DNA of 64,000 nucleotides from Dolomedes plantarius (Eukaryota > Arthropoda > Arachnida > Araneae > Dolomedidae): NCBI GenBank assembly GCA_907164885.2, contig OU015496.1:132427875-132491874 (forward strand). The letters are read 5' to 3'. The position numbers and the translations under genes are program-made. The notes below the pieces were generated by a model, which worked only from the letters and a program-made list of their open reading frames with translations, did not search any database and was not told where the DNA came from. How positions within the stretch are numbered: position 1 is the first letter of the stretch; every line of letters starts with the position of its first letter. Positions 11,291 to 21,818 of this stretch are shown here, in pieces.

Positions 11291-12134
11291 TGTCACGAAT
11301 AGTTATTCGTAACTTTATTAATTAGTTTCTTATTAATGCAGGCCCCCTTTTTTGTAACTATAAATAGGGTGATTATTGTAAAATAGCCTGAATGGCGATC
11401 AACCCAGTAATATGGCAGCCTTTGGCGTTGGCCCAAGCTAACCATCGCGCCAAGTGGGCGCTACAATAGCGGCTAGGACAGGTTCCGGCAGAGATGGTCA
11501 GTGACCTTTTTTCCCTCTCTCGTGATGGGTATAGAAGTACCATTCCTAGGCTAGGCCTAAGAAGTTCCCACGTGGGGGGCAAAGTGAACATAATAATGTG
11601 TTTAATGTGAGTATTTTTTTATCATTACCATTTGACCATACCGTTATTACCTTGTGTGTTTTTTAAATGCTAATTTTAATAAATCTATTTCTTTTAACTA
11701 TTCAGTGAGTCAGGCCATTCTTTTCTTTGTAAACTGTGCAGGCTATGTATTTTATTCTAGGTATGTAGATCTATCACTTACTCTAATATACACAACGCAT
11801 AAAGTTTTCCACTATACGGTTTGCCATCTTGTGCAATTTCATGGTTTATTATTTTCATAGTTTTTCTTGTGATGCACGTTAACATTTGTCTAATTTTGGC
11901 ACATGGCCGCATGCTTCAGGTTACTTTGTAATCCTGTTGCATCTAATTTAATTTACAGGCATCAGTTTATCTACTCCCCTCAATAGTAATGTAAGTGTAG
12001 TGTTAGTCACCCAACCTAATTATTAATCCTTAACTTTGTTATCCTCCACATTTTTAATTCCACAATTAATGTTCCGTATCCCAGTTTGTTCGGTAACATA
12101 TTAAATAACATCCCGTAACATATAATTATTCCAT

Positions 12135-12138
<4 letters not shown>
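11291..12138 (+). repeat. 3' LTR of the gypsy element
   Basis: 848 bp, matching the 5' LTR with 7 substitutions by eye (for example A-to-G near 11912 and T-to-G near 12116) and no indel. It ends CCATAACA, then the (AT)n tract resumes. Confidence 0.96.

Positions 12139-12168
<30 letters not shown>
12139..12168. repeat. (AT)n microsatellite, right side of the gypsy target
   Basis: This is the continuation of the dinucleotide tract split by the retrotransposon. Confidence 0.9.
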
Positions 12169-12172
<4 letters not shown>

Positions 12173-13834
12173 CATATATAATTAGTTCCTCACTTTATTT
12201 AACACTTAATTGTTGTGTATATGCACAGTGTTTATATTTTTTTCAAATAAGACAGTGTAATCCCTTAGAGGGGGGTTATACGGGTAAATCTTTAACAGAC
12301 AGCTGCCATTTGTCTGATTGTCTTTTAATAACGGTACAGAAAACAAAACCTGAACTGATAGTCTTGGTTTTATTCCTAATATTGGTTATGTTCCTATGTA
12401 ATGACATTTCGTAAGAATATAAGCGAGGGACAAGGCAATGTTGATATTTTTATATTGACTGTTTACTGATAAAGAAAGAAAATATTTTTATTGTCTGTAT
12501 ATCATTAGTTCCTCACTTTCTTTAACACTTAATTGTTATGTAAATACACAGTGTTGTTTTTTATTACAAACACAGTATAATCCCTTATAGGTGGTTATAC
12601 GAGTAAATCTATAACAGACAGCTTTCATTTGCCTCATTGCATTTTACTAAGCGTAGTGAAATTATCCTGAATAGATAATCTTGGTTTCATTCCTAATAAT
12701 CGTGATGTTCATATGTAATGGTAGTATTGGTTATATTCATATGTAATGACATTTCGCAAGCATAAAAGCGAGGGACAAGACTATAAGGATATTTTTATAT
12801 AGACTTTTTAAAGAAGAAAAATATATTTATTAATCATATATAATTAGTTCTTCACTTTTTTAACACTTAATTGTCGTGCATAATTGTTGTTTTGTGTGTA
12901 TGCCAAGTGTTTTTTTTTGTTTGTTTTTCTGTAACAGATATGTTATAATTATTTAGAAGGTTTGTTAATCCATAGCAGACAGCTGCAATTTTGTATTGCA
13001 TTTTACAACGTGTAAAGAAAAAAAACAACTTAAACCGACAGTCTTGGTTTTAGTCCAAATTTGTAATGACATGTTGCAGGAGGATAAGCGAGGAACAAAG
13101 CAATGATGATATCTTTATATTGATTTTTTACTGATAAAGAAGGGAAATATATTTATTGTTCATATATAACATTAGTTCATCATTTTGTTTGACACTTTAT
13201 TGTTGTAAAAATTTGTTGTGTTGCGTGTATACACAGTGTTGTTAATTACAAAAACGGCATAATTCCTTAGATGATGTTATAGGTTTAAACCCATAACAGA
13301 CAACTATAATTTATTTGATCGTAATTTACGACGTGTAGAGAAAAAAACAACAACTTAATTTGATGGTCTTGGATTTATTCCAAGTTTGTAGCGACACGTC
13401 TCAGGGATATTAAGGCACGGACAAGGCAAACGATATTTTAACACTGACTTTTTTACTAATAAAGAAGGAAAATATATTTATTGTGTATAAATCATTTGCT
13501 CTTAACTTTCATTGACACTTCATTGTTGTGTGTAATTGTTGTTAGTAAAATTGTTGTGTTGTACGTATCTGTTTTACAATGACTGTAAAATTACATAGAT
13601 GATTTTATTCCTGTAAATCCATAACAGACAGCTGAAATTCATTTGACTGTAGTTTGCTACGTGTGGATAAAAAAGCATAAACTCACGTTCTTGATTTTAT
13701 TCCAAGTTTATAATGACATGTCGCAGGAATATAAGCGAGAGACAAGGGAATGGGACATTTTTATAATCATCTTTTACTGATAACGATGAAAATTATATTT
13801 ATCGTTTATATATCCTCATTTTCTTTAGCACTTA

Positions 13835-13972
13835 CCGTATTTTTCGGTTAAAAAGACGCAACTGTTTACATAAAAAAAATGGACTTCAAATTTTTCTGCG
13901 TATAATGGCCCGAAAGTAACATTAAAATGAAATTAATATTTTTTTATATATATATATTATATATATTTATTA

Positions 13973-14003
<31 letters not shown>

Positions 14004-14146
14004 TTATAGATATTTTTTATTTTTATTAAGTAAGAAATGGAAAATATCTTTCTATACATAACTAAATAAAAAATGTTATTTTCTAATAATCCTCCCATAA
14101 ATTTGAGGTACGTCTCATCGTACCTCTTATGGTCCTAAAAATACGG
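13835..14146. mobile_element. 312-bp MITE with TA duplication (Tc1/mariner-type)
   Basis: The array block CACTTAATTG is split as CACTTA, insert, TAATTG, so the insert is flanked by a TA duplication (13833-13834 and 14147-14148). The insert begins CCGTATTTTT and ends AAAAATACGG, perfect 10-bp inverted ends that continue imperfectly inward (GGTTAAAAAGACGC against GGACCATAAGAGG). It carries an internal (AT)n run and no coding capacity. TA duplication points to the Tc1/mariner/pogo group. Confidence 0.85.
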
Positions 14147-16363
14147 TAATTGTGGTTTGGAATTTGTTGTGTAAAATTATTTTGTTTAGTGTATTTGTTT
14201 TACAATGACTTTAAAATTATTTACACTGTGTTCTTCGATTAAAACCATAACAGATATCTGTAATTTGTTCATATATAATTTCGTTCCCTAGCACTTACAT
14301 GAAACTTCTTGAATTTCGTCAAAATTTTGTTTGTATTTGTTTAATTTCATGATCAGTTGCATTCCACAATCTATTTCTATGTAATGCAAATATGAGAAAT
14401 GCATTAAAATAATCGTAGTTTTACAATTATGATAAACCTACTTGGATAACGTTCTTCGAGTAAATCTGTAAGAGACAACTGTAATTTATTTTATTGTAAT
14501 TTACCAAGCATAGAGAAAATGGAATATAAATTGACGGTTTTGGTTTTATTCCAAGTTTGTAATGACATGTCGTAGGGATGTAAAGTCGGAATAAGGCAAT
14601 GATGATATTTTAGCTTTGATTTTTCAGTGATAAAGAATGAAAATATATTTACTGTTCATAGATCATTCGTCCATAATTTTGATTGACAATTCATTGTTGT
14701 GTGTTATTGTTGTTAGTAAAATTGCTTTCTTGGGAGTATCTTTTTTACAGTGACTGTAAAATTTCTTAGATGGTGCTATTCAAGTAAAGCCATAACAGGC
14801 AGCTGTAATTTATTTATTGAAATTTACTACGTTTAGAGAAAAAAAAATAACCCAAACTAACGTTCTTTCTTTTATTCCAAGTTTGTAATAATATGTCACA
14901 GGGATTTGAAGTAGGGATAAGATAATGAGGATATTTTAGCATTGACTTTTCAGTGATAAGAAGAAAAATATATTTACTGTTCATAGATCATTCGTCCATA
15001 ACTTTCAATGATAATTCATTGTTGTGCGTTATTGTTGTTAGTAAAATTGCTTTGTAGTACGTATCTTTTTTACAATGACTGTAAAATTACTTAGATGGTG
15101 TTATTTGAGTAAAACCATAACAGGCAGCTGTAATTCATTTTATTGTAATTTACTACGTGTAGAAAGAACATAACCAAATCTGACGTTCTTTGTTTTATTC
15201 TAAGTTTGTAATAATATGTCGCAAAGATGTGAAGTAGGGATAAGACAATGATGATATTTTAGCATTGACTTTTCAGTGATAAAGAAGGAAAATATATTTA
15301 CTGTTCATAGATCATTCGTCCATAAATTCCATTGACAATTCATTGTAGTGTGTTATTGCTGTTAGTAAAATTGCTTTGTTGTGTGTATCTTTTTTACAGT
15401 GACTGTAAAATTTCTTAGATGGTGTTATTCAAGTAAAGCCATAACAGGCAGCTGTAATTTATGTATTGGAATTTACAACGTTTAGAGAAAAAAAATAACC
15501 AAAACTAACGTTCTTTATTTTATTCCAAGTTTGTAATAATATGTCACAGGGATGTGAAGTAGGGATAAGACAATGATGATATTTTAGCATTGACTTTTCA
15601 GTGATAAAGAAGGAAAATATATTTACTGTTCATAGATCATTCGTCCATAACTTTCAATGACAATTCATTGTTGTGTGTTATTGTTGTTAGTAAAATTGCT
15701 TTGTTGTACGTATCTTTTTTACAATGATTGTAAAATTACTCAAATGGTTTTATTCGAGTAAAGCCATAACAGACAGCGGTAATTTATTTTATTGTAATTT
15801 ACTAAGTATAGAAAAGAGAAAATCTAAATTCGCAGTATTGGTTTTATTCGAAGTTTGTAATGGCATGTCGCAGGAATGTAAATTAAGGATAAGGCAATGA
15901 TGATATTCTAGCATTGTCTTTTCAGTGATAAAGAATGAAAATATATATTACTGTTCATAGATCATTCTTCCATAACTTTCAATGAAAATTCGTTGTTGAG
16001 TGTTGTTGTTGTTGTTAGTAAAATAACTTTGTTGTGCGTATATTTTTTACAATAACTGCAGAAATTACTTAGATAGTGTTATTCGAGTAAAGCCATAACA
16101 GACAGCCGTAATTTATTTTATTGTAATTTACTACGTGTAGAGAAAGAAATAACCAAAACTGACGTACTTTGTTTTATTCCAAGTTTGTAATGGCATGTCG
16201 CATGGATATAAGCGAGAGACCAGGATATAAGATATTTTTATATTCATTTTTTTACTGAAAAAGAAGGAAATTATATTCATCGTTCTTGTATTATTAATTT
16301 TGCTTTTTCTTTAACATTTAATTGTTATGTAAAATTGATGTGTTTTGTACATTTTTCTTACAA

Positions 16364-17050
16364 TCTCTCTTTTCTAAAAAAAAGTAACTGCCGCCGCCGT
16401 CGACGCCACCGATGTCAAAAGATTGTCACGCTATCTCCTCCGAAACCGCAGGGGGTATGGGGTCGAGACCGATACCAATAGATGCAGAAAAATGCGGGGA
16501 AGAAAGTAAGACATGTCTCATCTTCGTCGGACTTTAAGTTTTTTTATTTTATGTTTTGTGGAAAAATATTGACTTTTTCATGTTCAGATTACGATAACTC
16601 GCCAAAATTTAAGCGTAGAATTTTGATCTTTTTACAATCTAAGACTACAGACATTTCTCCTTCAAACAAGACCTCATTTGTTTAAAAATAATTTAAAACA
16701 GACTAATATTTTCATCAAAATATTAAACCCACTTTTTGGAGAAATATCGTGACATATGTGGATGTAATATCGATGCTCCTCGAGTTTTTATCTTAGAAAG
16801 AAAATATTTACATCATCTGGAAGATGAAAGTTTTCTCATTCATATAAACCTCATTTCAAGTCTCTATCTTAAAATTTCGATTTTTAATTGAATTTTAAAG
16901 CTGAAAGTGATTCAACAGTGATTCCCCTTCGCATAAGGGTGACTGACAAAAGTAAATGGCTATTACATTGCCCGAGAATCACCCCTATGTATCTCGCTAT
17001 TAGCCATAACAGAGGAGCGAGCGTAGCGAGCCTAGGGGCAAAGTCCCTAG
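16364..17050 (+). mobile_element. 687-bp non-autonomous Helitron-like element
   Basis: The array block TTACAATGACT is split as CTTACAA, insert, TGACTT, with no target duplication, i.e. between an A and a T. Read that way the insert begins TCTCTCTTTTCT and ends CTAG, matching the 5'-TC and 3'-CTRR ends and the A/T target of Helitrons (family knowledge). The 3' end can fold: CTAGGG and CCCTAG flank a GCAAAGT loop, but the stem includes the terminal CTAG instead of lying about 10 nt inside it, which is atypical. Just before it lies the direct repeat GAGCGAGCGTAGCGAGC. There is no Rep/helicase coding sequence. A different element class without target duplication cannot be excluded. Confidence 0.6.
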
Positions 17051-18410
17051 TGACTTAAAAATTACTTAGATGGAGTTCTACGAGTAAAACAATAACAACC
17101 AGCTGTAATGTGTTCAGATATAATTTCGTTATTTAGCAGTTAAATGAAACCACTTGAATTTCGTCAAAAATTTGCTTGTGTTTATTTAATTTCATGATCA
17201 GTTGCTATCCAGAAACTGTTTCTGTGTAATGCAAGTAGGAGAAATGCATTAAAATAATCGTATCTTTTCAAAGACGATATACTTACTTAGATAATGTTCC
17301 TCGAGTAAATCAGTAACAGGCATCTGCAATTTATTTTAATGTAATTTACTAAGTATAGAGATTAAAAAAATCTAAATTGTCTGTCTTGGTTTTATTCCAT
17401 ATCCGCAATGACATGTCGCAGGAATATTAATAGGGAGGAACGAGGAAATGAGAATTTTTTAAAGTTAATATTTACTAATAAAGAAAGAAAATATATCTAT
17501 TGTTAATATATAGCATCAGTTCCTCATTTTCTTTAGCACTTAATTGTTGTGTAAAATTGTTGTGCTGTTTGTATGCATAGTTTTGTTGTTTTACAAAGAC
17601 AGTATAATTAATTAGAATATGTTCTTCGGGTAAATACATAACAGAGAGCTGTAATTCATTTTTCTACACACTTTCTTTAGCATTTAATTGTTGTGTAAAA
17701 TTGTTGTGCTGTGTGTATACATAAGGTTGTTGTTTCACTTGTACAAAGACAGTATAATTACGTAGAATATATTCTTCGTGTAAATACATAAGAGAGAGCT
17801 GTAATTTATTTTTCTACGGACTTTCTTTAGCACTTAATTGTGTAAAATTGTTGTCCAGTGTTTATGAATAGTGTTGTTGTTTTACAAAGACAATATAATT
17901 AATTAGAATATGTTCTTCGAGTAAATATATAACAGAGAGCTGTCATTTATTTTTATACGCACTTTCTTTAGCACTTAATTGTTGCGTAAAATTGTTGTGC
18001 TGTGTGTATACATAGTGTGCGGGCTTTACAAAGACTATAATTACTGAGAATACATTTTTGGCGTAAATACATAACAATTACCTGTAATTTATTTTATCGT
18101 TATATACTATCCATAGAAAAAAAACCTAATGCTATGTACTTGGTTTTATTCCACATTCGTAATGATATGTGATAGGAATATTAGCAAGGGACAGCAAACT
18201 GGATATTTTCATTTTGAGTTTTTATTGATAAAGATGGAAAATTTATTTGTTGTTCATACATCATATAATTCTTTAGCACTTAAATGAAACTTCTTAAATT
18301 TAATCAAACATTTGCTTGTATATATTTAATTTCACGCTCAGTTACGAAACAGAATAAAATTTCTCTGCAAAGCAAATAAGAGAAATGCATTAAAATAATC
18401 GTTTCAGGAA

Positions 18411-19125
18411 AATCAGCAGACATGTTGAATATCTAAAACACATAGCGAAATGTTCTAAATATAAAGCGCCAGAGAAATTTATGTTCGCATCCATAACGCA
18501 AGTCACATCTTATAATATATACTGACAGAAAATTGTTCGACATTTTCGCATGGAAGAAAAAAAATGCCGAATTTCTTATGTACCAATATAAATGTAAATC
18601 AGACATTTTATATCTCTTTTATATATCTTCCAATTTAAAGTGTCTTCCTAAGATAGATCTGTACTAAAACATGACAGGAGAGAATTTCTCTACTTTTTCT
18701 GTATGATAAATGAGTTATTTAATATGCACAATAGTGTTTTCTAACCTTTTTTACCCATTTACGTAGCTTTCGAGCTGAATTGCTGAAATAGACTTGCGGA
18801 AAAAAATAACCTGACGTGAGAGAATGTTTAAATTATTATTTAATATCACACTGTCAACATATTTTGCAGATATGAAAAGTAATTTACTTTGAAAAAAAAC
18901 TTTGATTTTCTATCGATGTGATTTTTTTAGGTGATTATTACACTTTTATTTAGTAGTAATTTTTTTTAGAAACACATTCTAATATACTTTTTTCGATTTT
19001 CAGATAAAACTGTCTACTATCAAATCTGTTTCTTTTAATGAAATACTCAAAATTTAGTAAAACCATTGTTAGAAAATTTCCAGGGCCGATATTTAAATCC
19101 TTACCTATCATATTCAAACGCAATT
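18411..19125. other. AT-rich stretch, no gene seen
   Basis: Nothing recognisable between the end of the array and the inverted repeat. Confidence 0.4.
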
Positions 19126-19213
19126 AATGGGTGTTATTCAGTCAGTTATTAAACATGAACTACTTTGGGATCATTAGTTGCTATGTTGAATGAATAACTG
19201 AATAACACCCATT
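19126..19213. repeat. Short inverted repeat (arms 19126-19150 and 19193-19213)
   Basis: The left arm starts AATGGGTGTTATTCAGTCAG and the right arm is its complement except for a duplicated CAGT in the left arm. The spacer shares a 29-bp exact segment (19163-19191) with 19870-19898 downstream, in the mariner remnant. It could be a rearranged transposon end. Confidence 0.7.
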
Positions 19214-19324
19214 GAATAAATGACTGAATATGTTATTCAGACATGTTATTCAGTCGTTTACCTGATGTGTGTTCTGAATAAACATATCCTTGGAAGTGGT
19301 TTGGTTTGGAGCGCTACGGTCAAC

Positions 19325-19480
19325 CTTTTGTTACATGAGAGCTAATTAGACCGGGACCTTCAGTTGAAAGCCGATTCCGAACGGCTACAAACACCCATGC
19401 CAACAGTGGCACTCGAATCCACAGGATATGAACCGAATGCCAGCGCGCTAGCCATTCGGCCATCACAACGAAACCAAACC
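19325..19480 (-). mobile_element. tRNA-derived SINE fragment
   Basis: On the minus strand the region reads GTGATGGCCGAATGGC (box A-like, around 19450-19464) and about 40 bp on GGATTCGAGTGCC (box B-like, 19408-19420). The order, orientation and spacing match an internal RNA polymerase III promoter from a class-II-like tRNA. The full tRNA does not fold cleanly and the sequence continues beyond it, so I call it a tRNA-derived SINE, not a gene. Confidence 0.55.
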
Positions 19481-19689
19481 TTGAAAGTGTTTCCATGTAA
19501 ACTCGCCAGATGGCAGGGCTGCTCTTAGCAACCCACTCTTCGGATTGTTGGCGCATTCAGTTGGAAGTTACACGAATGACGTGGTAGACACGGAATTCCG
19601 AGCAGATAATTTTAAGTTTTGCTTTATTAAGTAAGCTACATTAAGTTTTGCTTTAAGCTAGGGGAAAATCCCAGTGTATCCTCGCTCTA

Positions 19690-19888
19690 CCACACCCCTC
19701 ATATTCACCCGATCCATCGCCGTGTGAAAGGGAAGCGTCATGAACATATTGCAGCAAGCCAAACGGCTGTGACACATGTGTTGCGAATAATGCCGGGTGA
19801 AGCTTTCTGACCTTGCTACCATGACCTCCAGAAACGGTGGCAGCTGTGCATGGACAGCCGAGTGATCTTCTTTGGGATCATTAGTTGC
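19690..19888 (+). pseudogene. mariner transposase, C-terminal remnant
   Basis: Read in frame from about 19690, the sequence gives KGKRHEHIAASQTAVTHVLR, then MPGEAF, a stop, and LQKRWQLCMDSRVIFFG. This follows the C-terminal end of mariner transposases (the AVT..LR..P.EAF, then W..RW..C, then YF.G pattern; family knowledge). There is at least one in-frame stop and the catalytic domain is absent. Confidence 0.75.
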
Positions 19889-19957
19889 TATGTTGAATAA
19901 ATCCTTTTTTTACGAGCTCCGTCCTGGGACTTTTCTCACAAAGGATATAGTCTATTG

Positions 19958-21368
19958 CAGTGGTTCTGAACCCTATGTCCCCGGGCGCACGTACGCTCGC
20001 GAAAGTGTTGGAATGCGGCCGACTTTATTTTGAAATTTCTTTTACAAATTTTATTGCTTTACTGCTTTGAGTAAAAATGTGGAAAACAGGGACAGCGCGC
20101 CACCAACAGCACACTGGTCGTCATTCGGCGGGGTGATCTCAACTTACTGATGAACATCCAGGCCCAGCCTCAAATTATTATTTTAAAAGAAAAAGAGAAA
20201 AAGTTCCCAATTCAATTTTTTTTATTTTTCCTTTTTTATAGCTTTTATTTTATATATTCTTTCAAATTTGATTGATTGGTTAATCATGAATCATTGTGAA
20301 AGTACCATTGTATATTTATATGTATATGTCATTGTATATATATTGTAGTATATATATAGGGAATAAATAAGTTTTTCTTGTTGCATTGTATTGGTGTTTT
20401 AATGATGAAGTTAATATGTTGTATTGTTTTTTGTTATTTGATAATGTTCTAGGCTACTAATCTTCAAATAACCAATTCTTGGTAAAATGGTTCTGATGTT
20501 TGAAATTCAGCCTACCAGTATGACGTTTATACACATTTATACCAGTATGGCGTAATATTATATTTGCTTGGTTCCTGCACATGCGATTGTTTGCGTGCTT
20601 GATACTATATTTTGTGTTATTTATACTTTACAATAACTGAAGATGACAACTTCTATAGATACTTCAGTCAATATAATTGAATACGTTTTTAAGTTGTATT
20701 AGGACGAGGAACCTGTCATTTACTAGGAACTTCGCTGGCATCGCCGAGTAGGGCATTTCAGTCCGTTGTTATATATTTTGTTTTTCTAATTCTCAATAAA
20801 TGTCCATGTTGTTCAATACCTGGAAGTATTTAATTCAAAAGAACAAAACGCCACAATGGTACTTTCACAATGATTCATGATTATTTTTCCCGTGTGTCAA
20901 TTTTGGAACTTTTACGACCACATCGGTGTTAGGGGGCCCCCATCCAAAGTTGTGCCTGTTGTCAAGAAATTTCTAAATCGGGTCCTGTAGATTGCTCAAG
21001 AACGGGACTATCATCTCATATCCCCAATTACAAAAAATTGGCTAGTTCAGTTCAGAGTCAAAACTCTCATTAAATAAAGCATTTATATATAATAAACCTA
21101 TTATACAACTCATTTTTTATTTCCATGTACCTACTTATAAAATAAAATAATAAAAATTTTATTTATTTTCGTCTTTTTTTTTATTATTATTATTTTCAAA
21201 ACATAATCGTTGTAATAATATTAGTAGATTTGTAACGTACTGTTGAATAAAAAATATTTCTATCATGTAAATCATAGTCATCGGTGATTCAAATACCATT
21301 GGTTGTGGCCGCTAAACTCTCTGAAAACTTCGATGTGCTCTGGACCATAGGAAGGTTGAGAATCACTG
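19958..21368. mobile_element. Non-autonomous hAT element, 1,411 bp, 8-bp target duplication
   Basis: It begins CAGTGGTTCTGAACCC and ends GGTTGAGAATCACTG, inverted ends of the hAT type. The 8 bases on each side are both GTCTATTG (19950-19957 and 21369-21376), a perfect target duplication of hAT length. There is no transposase frame. It inserted into the left tip of the mariner copy next door and itself contains the 20281-20883 inverted-repeat element. Confidence 0.92.
20281..20883. mobile_element. Inverted-repeat element nested in the hAT element
   Basis: A perfect 31-bp inverted repeat (20281-20311 and 20853-20883, starting TAATCATGAATCATTGTG) encloses about 540 bp of non-coding sequence. 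If the outer TA on each side is the target duplication, the element is 20283-20881 and belongs to the TA-targeting group. Its superfamily is otherwise unknown. Confidence 0.75.
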
Positions 21369-21623
21369 GTCTATTGGGTTAGCCAAAAAGTTCATTCGGT
21401 TTTTAGTAAGATGTTTCTGGTAATGTCTAGTTGTATATAACGTCATTCTATGGCATTTTCTGAGATTGCATTGGGACAGCTGTCCTATCAGCGTGCATTT
21501 AAAACGCAAACGCACCAAAATTGGGGAATTTTCGTGCATTCATTTCTATATTAAAGATATTAGTAATATTTTCGGTATACTACGCTTTATTATTTCCAGA
21601 AAGGTAAAAACATGAGTAGAGCA

Positions 21624-21657
<34 letters not shown>

Positions 21658-21818
21658 TTTGTGCAACGTAAGTTTTGGGAAGATGGAATTACGAAGTTGC
21701 CAGAAAGAAGGCAGAAGGTAGTGGAACAAAATGGTGAATTTGTTGTTCAATAAAATTATTGGTGAAAATCAGAAATGTGTATTTCATTTTCACTAAAACA
21801 ATTTTTTAGCCAAATTAA
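21369..21818 (+). mobile_element. Internally deleted mariner element
   Basis: The left end TTGGGTTAGCCAAAAAGTTC and the right end, whose complement begins TTAATTTGGCTAAAAAATTG, are mariner-type inverted repeats of the kind I associate with the mellifera subfamily, inserted at TA. After the left end an ATG (21611) starts MSRAQ, then a 31-base A run, then FWEDGITKLPERRQKVVEQN, the extreme C-terminus of a mariner transposase. Nearly all of the transposase is deleted. The first three bases of the element lie at 19955-19957, separated by the hAT insertion. Confidence 0.85.

Larger units (their letters stand above)
3605..12138 (+). mobile_element. Full-length Ty3/gypsy LTR retrotransposon
   Basis: The element is 8,534 bp, bounded by 848-bp LTRs (3605-4452 and 11291-12138) that begin TGTCACG and end ATAACA. 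It has a TGG-initiated primer site after the 5' LTR, one open gag-pol frame, and a purine-rich tract before the 3' LTR. The 5 bases on either side are both ATATA, which fits a 5-bp target duplication, but the host is an AT repeat so this alone proves little. Reading the two LTRs side by side I count 7 differences in 848 bp, so the insertion is recent. Domain order protease, RT, RNase H, integrase places it in Ty3/gypsy, not copia. Confidence 0.97.
12169..18410 (+). repeat. Diverged tandem (satellite-like) array, unit about 325 bp
   Basis: The same series of landmarks recurs in one orientation: TTCATATATAATTAGTTC-like, a CACTTAATTGTTGTGT-like block, TTTACAATGACTGTAAAATT, CCATAACAGACAGCTG, a TACTACGTGTAGAGAAA-like block, GGTTTTATTCCAAGTTTGTA, ATGACATGTCGCAGG, then GATAAAGAAGGAAAATATAT. 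Copies begin near 12169, 12493, 12833, 13158, 13482, 14266, 14658, 14972, 15302, 15624, 15952 and 16278. Between 17520 and 18060 the spacing falls to about 150 bp. Three copies (near 14266, 17108 and 18250) carry a variant tail ending GAGAAATGCATTAAAATAATCG, suggesting a higher-order pattern. Copies are clearly diverged from one another, so the array is old. I do not recognise the family. Two later insertions lie within it. Confidence 0.9.

Noticed and set aside
12169..18410. CRISPR-like array
   Set aside because: Units are about 325 bp, diverged throughout and lack short exact repeats with unique spacers; the window is eukaryotic.
19325..19480. Functional tRNA gene
   Set aside because: Box A and box B are present but the stems do not pair well and the sequence continues past the tRNA end, as in a SINE.
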